Source of the DNA: Amoebophrya sp. A120
Taxonomy: Eukaryota > Sar > Dinophyceae > Syndiniales > Amoebophryaceae
Direction: 5' to 3'
DNA: 42,679 nt
Assembly (NCBI GenBank): GCA_905178155.1
Contig: CAJINV010000035.1
Span: forward strand, 72,982-115,660
Part shown: piece by piece, positions 11,301-21,085 of the stretch
How positions within the stretch are numbered: the stretch's first letter is position 1
Layout of the letters: each line of letters opens with the position of its first letter
Program-made: the position numbers and the translations under genes
The notes under the pieces: generated by a model
Database searches by the model: none
What the model saw: only the letters and a program-made list of their open reading frames with translations
Told to the model about the DNA's origin: nothing

Positions 11301-14300
11301 AGATTTTGCATCACAAACTTGGCCCTTCTGATTTTCGGGAAATGCAGCGGAAATGTATCAGCCAAACTTCTAACTTTTCAGTATCAAAAGTGCGAAGATT
11401 GTGAGGCGCAAATCTGGGTGGAAGGGAAGACGCCAGATTTTGCATCACAAACTTGGCCCTTCTGATTTTCGGGAAATGCAGCGGAAATGTATCAGCCAAA
11501 CTTCTAACTTTTCAGTATCAAAAGTGCGAAGATTGTGAGGCGCAAATCTGGGTGGAAGGGAAGACGCCAGATTTTGCATCACAAACTTGGCCCTTCTGAT
11601 TTTCGGGAAATGCAGCGGAAATGTATCAGCCAAACTTCTAACTTTTCAGTATCAAAAGTGCGAAGATTGTGAGGCGCAAATCTGGGTGGAAGGGAAGACG
11701 CCAGATTTTGCATCACAAACTTGGCCCTTCTGATTTTCGGGAAATGCAGCGGAAATGTATCAGCCAAACTTCTAACTTTTCAGTATCAAAAGTGCGAAGA
11801 TTGTGAGGCGCAAATCTGGGTGGAAGGGAAGACGCCAGATTTTGCATCACAAACTTGGCCCTTCTGATTTTCGGGAAATGCAGCGGAAATGTATCAGCCA
11901 AACTTCTAACTTTTCAGTATCAAAAGTGCGAAGATTGTGAGGCGCAAATCTGGGTGGAAGGGAAGACGCCAGATTTTGCATCACAAACTTGGCCCTTCTG
12001 ATTTTCGGGAAATGCAGCGGAAATGTATCAGCCAAACTTCTAACTTTTCAGTATCAAAAGTGCGAAGATTGTGAGGCGCAAATCTGGGTGGAAGGGAAGA
12101 CGCCAGATTTTGCATCACAAACTTGGCCCTTCTGATTTTCGGGAAATGCAGCGGAAATGTATCAGCCAAACTTCTAACTTTTCAGTATCAAAAGTGCGAA
12201 GATTGTGAGGCGCAAATCTGGGTGGAAGGGAAGACGCCAGATTTTGCATCACAAACTTGGCCCTTCTGATTTTCGGGAAATGCAGCGGAAATGTATCAGC
12301 CAAACTTCTAACTTTTCAGTATCAAAAGTGCGAAGATTGTGAGGCGCAAATCTGGGTGGAAGGGAAGACGCCAGATTTTGCATCACAAACTTGGCCCTTC
12401 TGATTTTCGGGAAATGCAGCGGAAATGTATCAGCCAAACTTCTAACTTTTCAGTATCAAAAGTGCGAAGATTGTGAGGCGCAAATCTGGGTGGAAGGGAA
12501 GACGCCAGATTTTGCATCACAAACTTGGCCCTTCTGATTTTCGGGAAATGCAGCGGAAATGTATCAGCCAAACTTCTAACTTTTCAGTATCAAAAGTGCG
12601 AAGATTGTGAGGCGCAAATCTGGGTGGAAGGGAAGACGCCAGATTTTGCATCACAAACTTGGCCCTTCTGATTTTCGGGAAATGCAGCGGAAATGTATCA
12701 GCCAAACTTCTAACTTTTCAGTATCAAAAGTGCGAAGATTGTGAGGCGCAAATCTGGGTGGAAGGGAAGACGCCAGATTTTGCATCACAAACTTGGCCCT
12801 TCTGATTTTCGGGAAATGCAGCGGAAATGTATCAGCCAAACTTCTAACTTTTCAGTATCAAAAGTGCGAAGATTGTGAGGCGCAAATCTGGGTGGAAGGG
12901 AAGACGCCAGATTTTGCATCACAAACTTGGCCCTTCTGATTTTCGGGAAATGCAGCGGAAATGTATCAGCCAAACTTCTAACTTTTCAGTATCAAAAGTG
13001 CGAAGATTGTGAGGCGCAAATCTGGGTGGAAGGGAAGACGCCAGATTTTGCATCACAAACTTGGCCCTTCTGATTTTCGGGAAATGCAGCGGAAATGTAT
13101 CAGCCAAACTTCTAACTTTTCAGTATCAAAAGTGCGAAGATTGTGAGGCGCAAATCTGGGTGGAAGGGAAGACGCCAGATTTTGCATCACAAACTTGGCC
13201 CTTCTGATTTTCGGGAAATGCAGCGGAAATGTATCAGCCAAACTTCTAACTTTTCAGTATCAAAAGTGCGAAGATTGTGAGGCGCAAATCTGGGTGGAAG
13301 GGAAGACGCCAGATTTTGCATCACAAACTTGGCCCTTCTGATTTTCGGGAAATGCAGCGGAAATGTATCAGCCAAACTTCTAACTTTTCAGTATCAAAAG
13401 TGCGAAGATTGTGAGGCGCAAATCTGGGTGGAAGGGAAGACGCCAGATTTTGCATCACAAACTTGGCCCTTCTGATTTTCGGGAAATGCAGCGGAAATGT
13501 ATCAGCCAAACTTCTAACTTTTCAGTATCAAAAGTGCGAAGATTGTGAGGCGCAAATCTGGGTGGAAGGGAAGACGCCAGATTTTGCATCACAAACTTGG
13601 CCCTTCTGATTTTCGGGAAATGCAGCGGAAATGTATCAGCCAAACTTCTAACTTTTCAGTATCAAAAGTGCGAAGATTGTGAGGCGCAAATCTGGGTGGA
13701 AGGGAAGACGCCAGATTTTGCATCACAAACTTGGCCCTTCTGATTTTCGGGAAATGCAGCGGAAATGTATCAGCCAAACTTCTAACTTTTCAGTATCAAA
13801 AGTGCGAAGATTGTGAGGCGCAAATCTGGGTGGAAGGGAAGACGCCAGATTTTGCATCACAAACTTGGCCCTTCTGATTTTCGGGAAATGCAGCGGAAAT
13901 GTATCAGCCAAACTTCTAACTTTTCAGTATCAAAAGTGCGAAGATTGTGAGGCGCAAATCTGGGTGGAAGGGAAGACGCCAGATTTTGCATCACAAACTT
14001 GGCCCTTCTGATTTTCGGGAAATGCAGCGGAAATGTATCAGCCAAACTTCTAACTTTTCAGTATCAAAAGTGCGAAGATTGTGAGGCGCAAATCTGGGTG
14101 GAAGGGAAGACGCCAGATTTTGCATCACAAACTTGGCCCTTCTGATTTTCGGGAAATGCAGCGGAAATGTATCAGCCAAACTTCTAACTTTTCAGTATCA
14201 AAAGTGCGAAGATTGTGAGGCGCAAATCTGGGTGGAAGGGAAGACGCCAGATTTTGCATCACAAACTTGGCCCTTCTGATTTTCGGGAAATGCAGCGGAA

Positions 14301-14590
14301 ATGTATCAGCCAAACTTCTAACTTTTCAGTATCAAAAGTGCGAAGATTGTGAGGCGCAAATCTGGGTGGAAGGGAAGACGCCAGATTTTGCATCACAAAC
14401 TTGGCCCTTCTGATTTTCGGGAAATGCAGCGGAAATGTATCAGCCAAACTTCTAACTTTTCAGTATCAAAAGTGCGAAGATTGTGAAGCGCAAATCTGGG
14501 TGGACGGGAAGACGCCAGGTTTTGCATCACAAACATGGCACTTGTGATTTTCGCGAAACGCAGCGGAAATGTATCAGCCAGCCATTTCAA
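8344..14590 (+). repeat. 134-bp tandem satellite, about 46 copies
   Basis: Period 134 bp, read from recurring TTGGCCCTTCTGATTTTCGG blocks. About 43 central monomers (from about 8774) look identical. The first three differ by substitutions and one is 135 bp; the last (14461-14590) carries several changes. Each monomer contains an imperfect inverted repeat (TGTGAGGCGCAAATCTGG against CCAGATTTTGCATCACA) that corresponds to the perfect one in the 132-bp satellite. A 62-codon minus-strand open frame recurs in every monomer and is a by-product. Confidence 0.95.
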
Positions 14591-15864
14591 TTTTCTACGC
14601 TTTGCATTGCAAATTTCAATTTTCCATGGACTTTGCAGTTATCATTGCAAATGCAAATTTAGCACTTCGCTACATTTGAAAATATTGGTACAAATGAAGA
14701 GGAGCAGCTTTGTGAAGAAAGCTTGCGACTATGCGTGAAGGCTACAAAAAGTTTAGACTGAAAACTGCTACAGAGGGACACTAAGGTATGTAAAATTGTT
14801 CTTCTGCCATGATATGAGCAGTAACAACGTCAATGCTTGCGGGTGCATCTACGTCTACGGCGATTCGATAAAAACATAACACGAAGCTTTTGGCTCCGTG
14901 ACGTCACAACAAAAACCCTGTGCGTCAGTTGAATGCTGCAAGCCCTTTCAAAACAAAATCTACACTGGCGGAAAACGCGATGTGCTCCTTCAGGCACCAG
15001 TGCATAATATGATATTTATAGGCCGCGCTGCCTGGAAAGTTGAGTATTGAAAAGAACCGACCATATCCGTAATTACGCAAGAGGGATTTGGTATGCTGGA
15101 CTAGTTCAATCCCACCGAAAAGAGTGCGCAACGGCACTCGTTCGCGACAAAAACGATGGTGACGACACGCAATATAAGACAACCGAATTATAGGATACCG
15201 ACCTGTAGTTTCTGTCGGCTAGATAGTGAAGCATCACACCGACTATACCACAACGAATTGTCGGCCGACCAGAGTGGAGGGTTTGCGTGGACATACGACG
15301 CCGCATCAAACACAGACTCTGAACCAATTTACCACAACACCAATGCTAACAGGACCACTGCGGACGTGGCGATCACCGGGCACGAGAGCGCACTGCTCCG
15401 TCTTTCGCTTCACCATCAGACGGGTACCACGGATCTTTTCTTCGGTGCAGCAGCGAAATACGAGCCATTTCATCTACTGTTTCTACTTCTTATCACACTG
15501 TTGTCAATCAAGAGAAAACTCGAGGTCGACGGTGTTCGTCACTTAGGACCTGCACCCCGACAGCAAACATGCGCTCGCTCCACATGTACTTGTCCTGTTC
15601 TCATCAAGGGTTTTTGGAATTAAAGCGCTTGACAAACATCCAAATCTATTTGACAGGATTAGTAAAGTGTTGACTTCTATCAAGCTTCATCTTCCGTAAG
15701 AATAAATTTTTAATTTTGGTTTTCTTGATTTTCCTCTTCATCCACATTTTTTCTGCAGTGTTTTTCCTCTTGCCGACGGTTCCGAGTACGACTTTCGCGT
15801 AAGTACTACACCAAGTACTTCGGCTGGAACTTAGACTTTCTGATTCTCATCGCCCGCTCTTCTT
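14591..15864. other. Interval without a supported gene
   Basis: Between the satellite edge and the kinase 3' end. Open frames at 15156-15623 (plus) and on the minus strand overlap each other in conflicting frames and have no protein-like composition or domain that I recognise. It probably holds the kinase 3' untranslated region near 15700-15864. Confidence 0.5.
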
Positions 15865-18800
15865 CTACGCCAATTCCTTCCGCCATTTGTCGACAAACGC
15901 CCCCCGCTTCACGGGGTCAATCGAGAGCAGGCCGTTCAAAAAATCCACCAGCTCCGTCTCGTCTTTCGTGGGAATCCGATTTTCCGTATCGTCTGTTGTC
16001 AGCGCTCGCGGATTATGAATTGCAAATCTGTCCGGAGCTTCTGGAATGCTACTGACTGACGATTCGCATGCTGTTTCAGGGTGACCCAGGAGGTCTGGCA
16101 AGCAAGACCTAGCATCACAATTTTTATTCAAACGTCGACCTTCCAATGCCTAGTCCGCATGACAAATCTTTGAGCTACAGCTACGAGGCCGCTTTTGCGG
16201 TTCATGCATGACAGATTTTTGCGAGTGCGTGATCTCAAATGTGCATCAGAAGTTTGCATGGTTCCCTACAGGACATATCTGCAATGCATAAGGCTCCGGT
16301 GCTAGTGCGGGAAGCCCTTGTTCGCCAATCCGGTCTCCGTTCCTTTCTTTCTCCGGAAGCAGGTTGCTCAGCAGTCGCCAGTACTGTAGGACGCGGTTTG
16401 GACCCGTCGAGTTGTCGGGCACTTCTCGCGACCGCGCGTAAATATTGTAAGCGCGCAAGGAAACCGGCTTCTGCACTTGCAAAAATATTGCGCTATTCAT
16501 CTTTTCAGGGGCTAGGAAACTGCACTACATTTTTCTACCTCCTGCAAAAAATATAAATTTCTGATTTTTTAGTATTTTCGTTCATAAGCACGGATCGACG
16601 AAAAGGACATAGGTGGGATATTTATGATCAATTCAACCAGCAGTACAAATCAAGTGTGTGATATTTCGCTTTCCTACGAAGCGTTGCAGTTTTTCAACAG
16701 CACCTGCTACATGAGAGCACTAGGATTGCAGCATTCCGGGATACCCGTAGTCCATCCACAGTGCTTCCAGTTCTTTATCGAGGATGGCTACCTGTTCTTT
16801 CCTCGCTTCAAGGATGGCTAGCTGTTCTGCGAGTTTCCGTTCTTTCTCCTTCTCGTCATCGGCTTGTTGTTTCTCCTCTCTCGCTCCATCTGCTTGTTGT
16901 TGTTGTTCCACCACATCAACGACCGGCTTGCTTTCGTACTGCCCCGCTTCTTCGTTCGCGCCATGTCGCTCCAATTTATTCCTCTTTTTGTACGATATGC
17001 ACCTTCTACACGAAAATCATGCCTGGTCCTGGTCCGGCACGAGGAAAAGTCCACGTGCACGAAACGAACGCTATTACTCGTATACGGACGTTGAAGATGA
17101 CACCAGGATGTGCTTGGAATAAAACAACCCTTCGCACTACTTGTTGGTGCATCGGAACACATAGTTACTTTACTTCACGTGCACGTGGACAACCACAACT
17201 ACATTATGGAAGAACATACATAGTGTGAAAAATGGCTTCTAGTGCGACAAATGCAAGCATAACACTGACCTGGACCCAGGTATATAAGTAATTTTTGCGC
17301 AAGATATTATCGCTGTTCAAAAACTTTTTGTCCTTGTCGTCACGCTGCAGGACAGGTCCCCCAACCGGCTGTGGCTGCTCCTCGTCCACCATCAAAACCT
17401 CCTTTCCGCTGTTCTTCTTTCCGAAAATGTTGAAGCCGCCGCCCTCGTGCAGCAAATTGTCGCTCTTGCTTCCCTGGAGGCCGCGCTCTTCATCGTCCCC
17501 GTTCGGGTCTATTTCCAACGACGGAAGCTTCTTCGGCCTTGCCTTCATCGCCTTTGCCATCTTTTTCCCACCACGGAGCGGCTCTTCCTGCTTCTCCAGC
17601 GCGAAAACATTTGCGGCCGCAGGATTTGCCAGCGCCGAGGAGGAGGAAGCTGAGGACGATGAGCTTGATGCTGAGGAGGAGGAAGTCGATGCAGGTGATG
17701 CGGCTGCCGAGGAGCTCGAAGAGGATGACGACCCCCCACCCATCAGCGGCGCAGTGATGGGCTCTGTTGGCGACGATGCGGGAGAGGAAGAAGACACGGC
17801 GGGACCAAACCCGACGTGGAAGGCCGGCAGATCGGGGCTCCCGGCACTTGAGGCAGTGCTGTCGCCCGATTTGTGCTTTTTCAGTCTCCCGGCAGCCCCC
17901 GCGCTAGCCGGCCGCTTTACCCCCTCGCCGGCCGGTGGCTTGGCCTGTGCTACATCTCGGAGCCGAAAGGTCATATGATCCCCGCTCGAAGCGTCTAACA
18001 CCAGCGCACCGCCCTGGGGCAGGGGGAAGAAGGGAAGCACGTAGTCAATAGCCGTGCCGCGGATGTGTTTCGCGTCCCCAAGCACGCCGCGCACGCGGTC
18101 AGCCACTGGACCCTGAGCAAACGACGGCACCGCGAGGCTCGCGCCAACGACTCCAAGGCCCCAGGCGTCTTCGATTATCGGCGACGACTTTTCGTAAGCG
18201 GCGAAGCTTTTCGTGTACAGGGAGCGAAACAGCTTCTTCGGATGCTCCACAATCACGCCCCGCTTCGGATCCTGCTTTTTCTCGCGTTTGTATATCGCTT
18301 CGATCTCCATGTTCATGATGTAGAAACCCCCTTGCTCGGGCGGCACAGACGGGAAGTCCGCAATTTTTATCGCAAGAAAAAACTGCTTCACTGTGAACTT
18401 GTGATGCAGAAAATGTATGGACTGCATCTGCAAATATGTCTGGGTGTGGACGATTGCGAGATTTGTCATGCTAGTCTGGCACGGCTCTGAACTCTGTACT
18501 GCGTGGCCGCGCAGAGCTCCTCTTGCCTGTCATGCAGACACTCAGTGTCTCATACGGAGTACGCAACTCAGAACCACGGCAAAACTTGTCATGCTGGACA
18601 GCGCATTACAGTGTTTTCACTACTCCCTTCCATGCGCCCCAAGTTTCGAGACCCAGACATATTTGCATTTGCCAAAATGGGACACAGAACTATTTGTCTT
18701 GCTACATTTTCAAGACGTGGAAGTTTCAGCCGTGTTTTCCGTCGAGAAGCGCGCACGGCAAATTTTCTGTGTCATGTGTAAACAAACTTGCGCCGCAGAT

Positions 18801-21085
18801 CTCGCAAAACAATCACAGCGAAGCACTTTTTTCATGGGATAATTATGGCGCGCTCGCTAATCTTCTTCGCCCGGTCTTCTTTATTTTCGTCCCGCTTTGC
18901 AAGAAGTTCGGCGACCTCTTTTGCCTCGCCCATGTCCATCAACACGAAGTGGAGAGTCGAAGGGAAACCCCTGCCGTAGCCAACGTTTTGCAGCTTCAAA
19001 TCTTATCCAAAGCAAACCTGTCTGGATCTGAAAACCTGTGGCGCTGACTTGCGCACGGCTGGAGCGCTTGCACTGGCTGCCAAGCTGACACGACATACAT
19101 GCGGATCGGTTTTGGCTTTTGCTACCTGCCACACATTACAGTTACAAGTCGCCGATCTGGTTATATATTGCATAACAAAAGAAGGAGCGGCTCCTCATGC
19201 GGCCGAGGCCTTCCACGCAAAGGGGTACACGGCACACGCGAAAAACGGGCGCCGCCTTTCCAGACCCAAACAGGTCCGCAGTGCATAGATCTCGGTGGGC
19301 GTAGCCGACGGCCTCGAGGTGGAACAGGGCCCGCAGGCCGTCCTTGTTGAACTTCAGCAGCTGCCCGGCCCCCGTTCCCTCCGGCAGGCCGACGACTGCC
19401 GGGACCAGGGCGGCGCACAAAATGCTGGACCCCTCCAGATCCAGCACGGCCAGGACGTTGTCGTGGGGCTGCCCCTGCAGTTTTTGGAGGATTTTGGCCT
19501 CCTTTTCGAACGCTTCCCTCACTGCACTACTCGCTTCCTGCGGCAGATATTTTCTCGCCGCCAACTGGAACGTCCCGGCGGCAAGGTCGGCAACGGCGCA
19601 CAACTCCACTTTGAGACTGCGACCCAGGTGCCACTTCGTGTCATACACGCTGAACAGTTTGCGGGAGCTGTGCTGCTGAGTGCGTGTCTTCTTCCCGAAC
19701 CGTTTGGCGGGTACATATTTGCTTGCTCGAACCTGCTCTTCCCGGGCCTTCTGCTTGAACACGTCCACGGTGAGATGCCCTGCATGCCGGGTCGCAGGCC
19801 TCTGAGGCTGCTGCCTGCTGCATTCTCGGCAGATAATCTCGCCCGCCGCGGACACGGTCCAGTTGTCGTGGTAATTATACAGTGGCGTACTGCAGCTGGC
19901 GCAACACGGGTAGAGGCGCGCCTCTGTGATCCCTGCGTCCCCACGATCAGTCGTGACTTTCAATCGCAGACCGGCCGCATCCTTTTCTGGCTTCAGGCTT
20001 TTCTCTCGACGCTTATCGGTTGCAAATCATACGCCATTCAGGGTGTGGAATGATTGCATCTTTCTCTACTTCTTCGAGAATTTCAATTTTGAATCCGCAA
20101 TAGATTGATAGATAAGTAGTATTTCGAGGCTAATATTAATTGCATCATGTTCTCTACAAGAAAACTATCACTCGCCATGCTTGTGAGGACCGGAAAGGCT
20201 AGGAAATCATGGCTCTTGAAGTAGTCACTTCACCTTTCCACACGAAGAACAGATATAGTTTGCATCGGGTATTCTTGCTTCACCTGTGCCCGCTTCTTCT
20301 TCGCTTCTTCCGTCATGCGATACTGATTCCAATCGGCCCGCTGAAGCCTCGAATCCGTGGGAATTTCGGCCGCAGTTGGACTGATGATCGTTGATTCTTC
20401 GAGGATTATTCTTGTCGCCACCATCTCATTGCCGGTTTCCGTTGCGATTACCACTTCATCTTCTGGCTCGCCAAGGTTTGTGCTGCTGTCGAGGAAGAGG
20501 AATATTGTGCCGTCTTGCTGCTTGCCGTGCGCGCCGCGCGCCCAGTCCAGAGGGGGCACGAGCAGGGCTCCTTCCTTTTCTAGCTGTTTGTTTGTAACAT
20601 CACGTAGAGCTGAGCCCGCGGGCACGGCATCCGGCGTCGCCGCTCCCAGGAAGGTTGACGCCTGGAACTCCTTCAAGGTCAGTTCGTGCATCACCCTGCC
20701 GCCACCTGCTCCCTCGCGGAAAACCTTGACAAACTTGGGAGGGGGCTTTTTTTGCACCGTTTCCACGTAATCCAGGAGCCGGAAGTGCACGCCGTGCTGG
20801 TCCACGCCCCGACTATGACAGTGCACAACTCCGTCTCTCTCCCGTGAATTTGTCATGCAAAAAAAGAAAAACATACTTAAAAATAAAATCCGAATCTCAG
20901 CAGTTGTTATCTTGCATGCAGGCCTGAATTGCATGACAGGTTGCAGCATGTCGAAAAACAACAGTGTCATCCGTGCTTGGATGATTTGGTGTGCTGGAGC
21001 TACATTCTTTGCTGCTACTCGCGCAAAGGAAATCAGGGGGAGAGGCAGTAATCATGCACTCCCATACCAATACCATCTCGTCCAT
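15865..21085 (-). CDS. Divergent Ser/Thr protein kinase, STK16/NAK-like, multi-exon
   Basis: Likely a protein-phosphorylating kinase. Exons run from 21085 (MDEMVLV, candidate start) to a TAG at 15865. After an N-terminal region (20264-20813) comes a Cys4 finger near 19890-19820 (CCASC...CREC), then a kinase fold: lysine in AARKYLP, alpha-C glutamate in EAFEKEAKIL, catalytic loop YAHRDLKLQNV formed only after removing intron 19000-19288, and VLMDMGEAKEV in place of DFG. VLMD(L/M)G plus YAHRDLK recalls STK16. Downstream are VPPEQ (APE position), DAWGLGVVG (subdomain IX), a long Ser/Ala/Pro-rich insert (17560-17960), a Lys/Glu/Gln-rich coiled-coil-like exon (16745-17016) and the subdomain XI signature LLSIDPVKRG close to the C-terminus. 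The glycine loop is degenerate. Approximate exons: 15865-16014, 16288-16519, 16745-17016, 17286-18424, a poorly resolved 18678-18999, 19289-20027, 20264-20813, 21069-21085. Confidence 0.75.
16015..16287 (-). mobile_element. Introner, family A, in the kinase gene
   Basis: Ends TTGCAAATCTGTCCGGAG and its imperfect inverse CTACAGGACATATCTGCAA. Contains the internal TTGTSATGC-type box in inverted copies. Removing it joins PALAPEPY to NPRALTTDDTEN in one frame just before the subdomain XI segment. Confidence 0.75.
16520..16744 (-). other. GT-AG intron in the kinase gene
   Basis: Read on the minus strand, it starts GTATCCCGG after codons for WMDYG and ends GTAGTGCAG before TTTCCTAGCCCC. Splicing keeps the frame and gives DYGFLAPEKMNSA. 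No clear TIRs, so this looks like an ordinary spliceosomal intron. Confidence 0.65.
17017..17285 (-). mobile_element. Introner, diverged family A, in the kinase gene
   Basis: Inverted ends CATGCCTGGTCCTGGTCC (17019-17036) and ACCTGGACCCAGGTATAT (17269-17286). Reading through it would add a false hydrophobic tail and stop codon to the upstream exon. Exact borders are not resolved, since more than one in-frame join is possible. Confidence 0.6.
18425..18677 (-). mobile_element. Introner, family A, in the kinase gene
   Basis: Ends TGCAAATATGTCTGGGTGTG (from 18430) and CGAGACCCAGACATATTTGC (to 18668), with inner TTTGTCATGC and CTTGTCATGC boxes. Removal can join LENVARQIVLCPILA to SIHFLHHKFTVKQFF in frame. 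A further small intron with unclear borders is needed between here and the DMG exon (about 18775-18855). Confidence 0.7.
19000..19288 (-). mobile_element. Introner inside the kinase catalytic loop
   Basis: Ends CAAACCTGTCTGGATCTG and TTCCAGACCCAAACAGGTCC are inverted copies; the flanking TSD is ATCT (19000-19003 and 19289-19292). Without it the exons read CAC CGA GAT then TTG AAG CTG CAA AAC, that is HRD followed by LKLQN. No placement of the borders within the TSD gives GT-AG. Confidence 0.88.
20028..20263 (-). mobile_element. Introner-like intron in the kinase gene
   Basis: Ends TTGCAAATCATACGCC followed by GGGTGTGG, and TTTCCACACG followed by ATATAGTTTGCAT, are imperfect inverted copies. 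It separates the EEAKKKRAQVKQEYP exon from the DKRREKSLKPEKDAAG exon. The precise frame-keeping border could not be fixed. Confidence 0.55.
20814..21068 (-). mobile_element. Introner, family E, near the kinase 5' end
   Basis: Ends TATGACAGTGCACAACTCCG (lower) and GAGGCAGTAATCATGCACTC followed by CCATA (upper) are imperfect inverted copies; inner TTTGTCATGC and GCATGACAGG boxes are present. Removal places MDEMVLV directly before RGVDQHGVHFRLLDYVE. This TIR is unlike family A. Confidence 0.55.

Noticed and set aside
8631-14581. 44 identical minus-strand frames of 62-65 codons as a tandem gene family
   Set aside because: They recur once per 134-bp monomer, overlap one another, and are explained fully by the satellite.
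15156-15623. 155-codon plus-strand frame as a gene
   Set aside because: Overlaps competing frames, lacks recognisable features, and its composition resembles translated non-coding DNA.
16500-16520. GFLAPEKMN as the real APE motif of the kinase
   Set aside because: It follows, rather than precedes, the DAWGLG segment; VPPEQ further upstream fits the expected order better. The resemblance may be chance.
17204-17290. C-terminal membrane segment (VSVMLAFVALEAIFHTMYVL) on the kinase open frame
   Set aside because: It lies inside the element bounded by inverted ends at 17019 and 17286, so it is intron read-through rather than protein.
17295-17978. Plus-strand 227-codon frame opposite the kinase
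   Set aside because: Asp/Glu-rich translation is the antisense of the Ser-rich coding repeat of the kinase insert.
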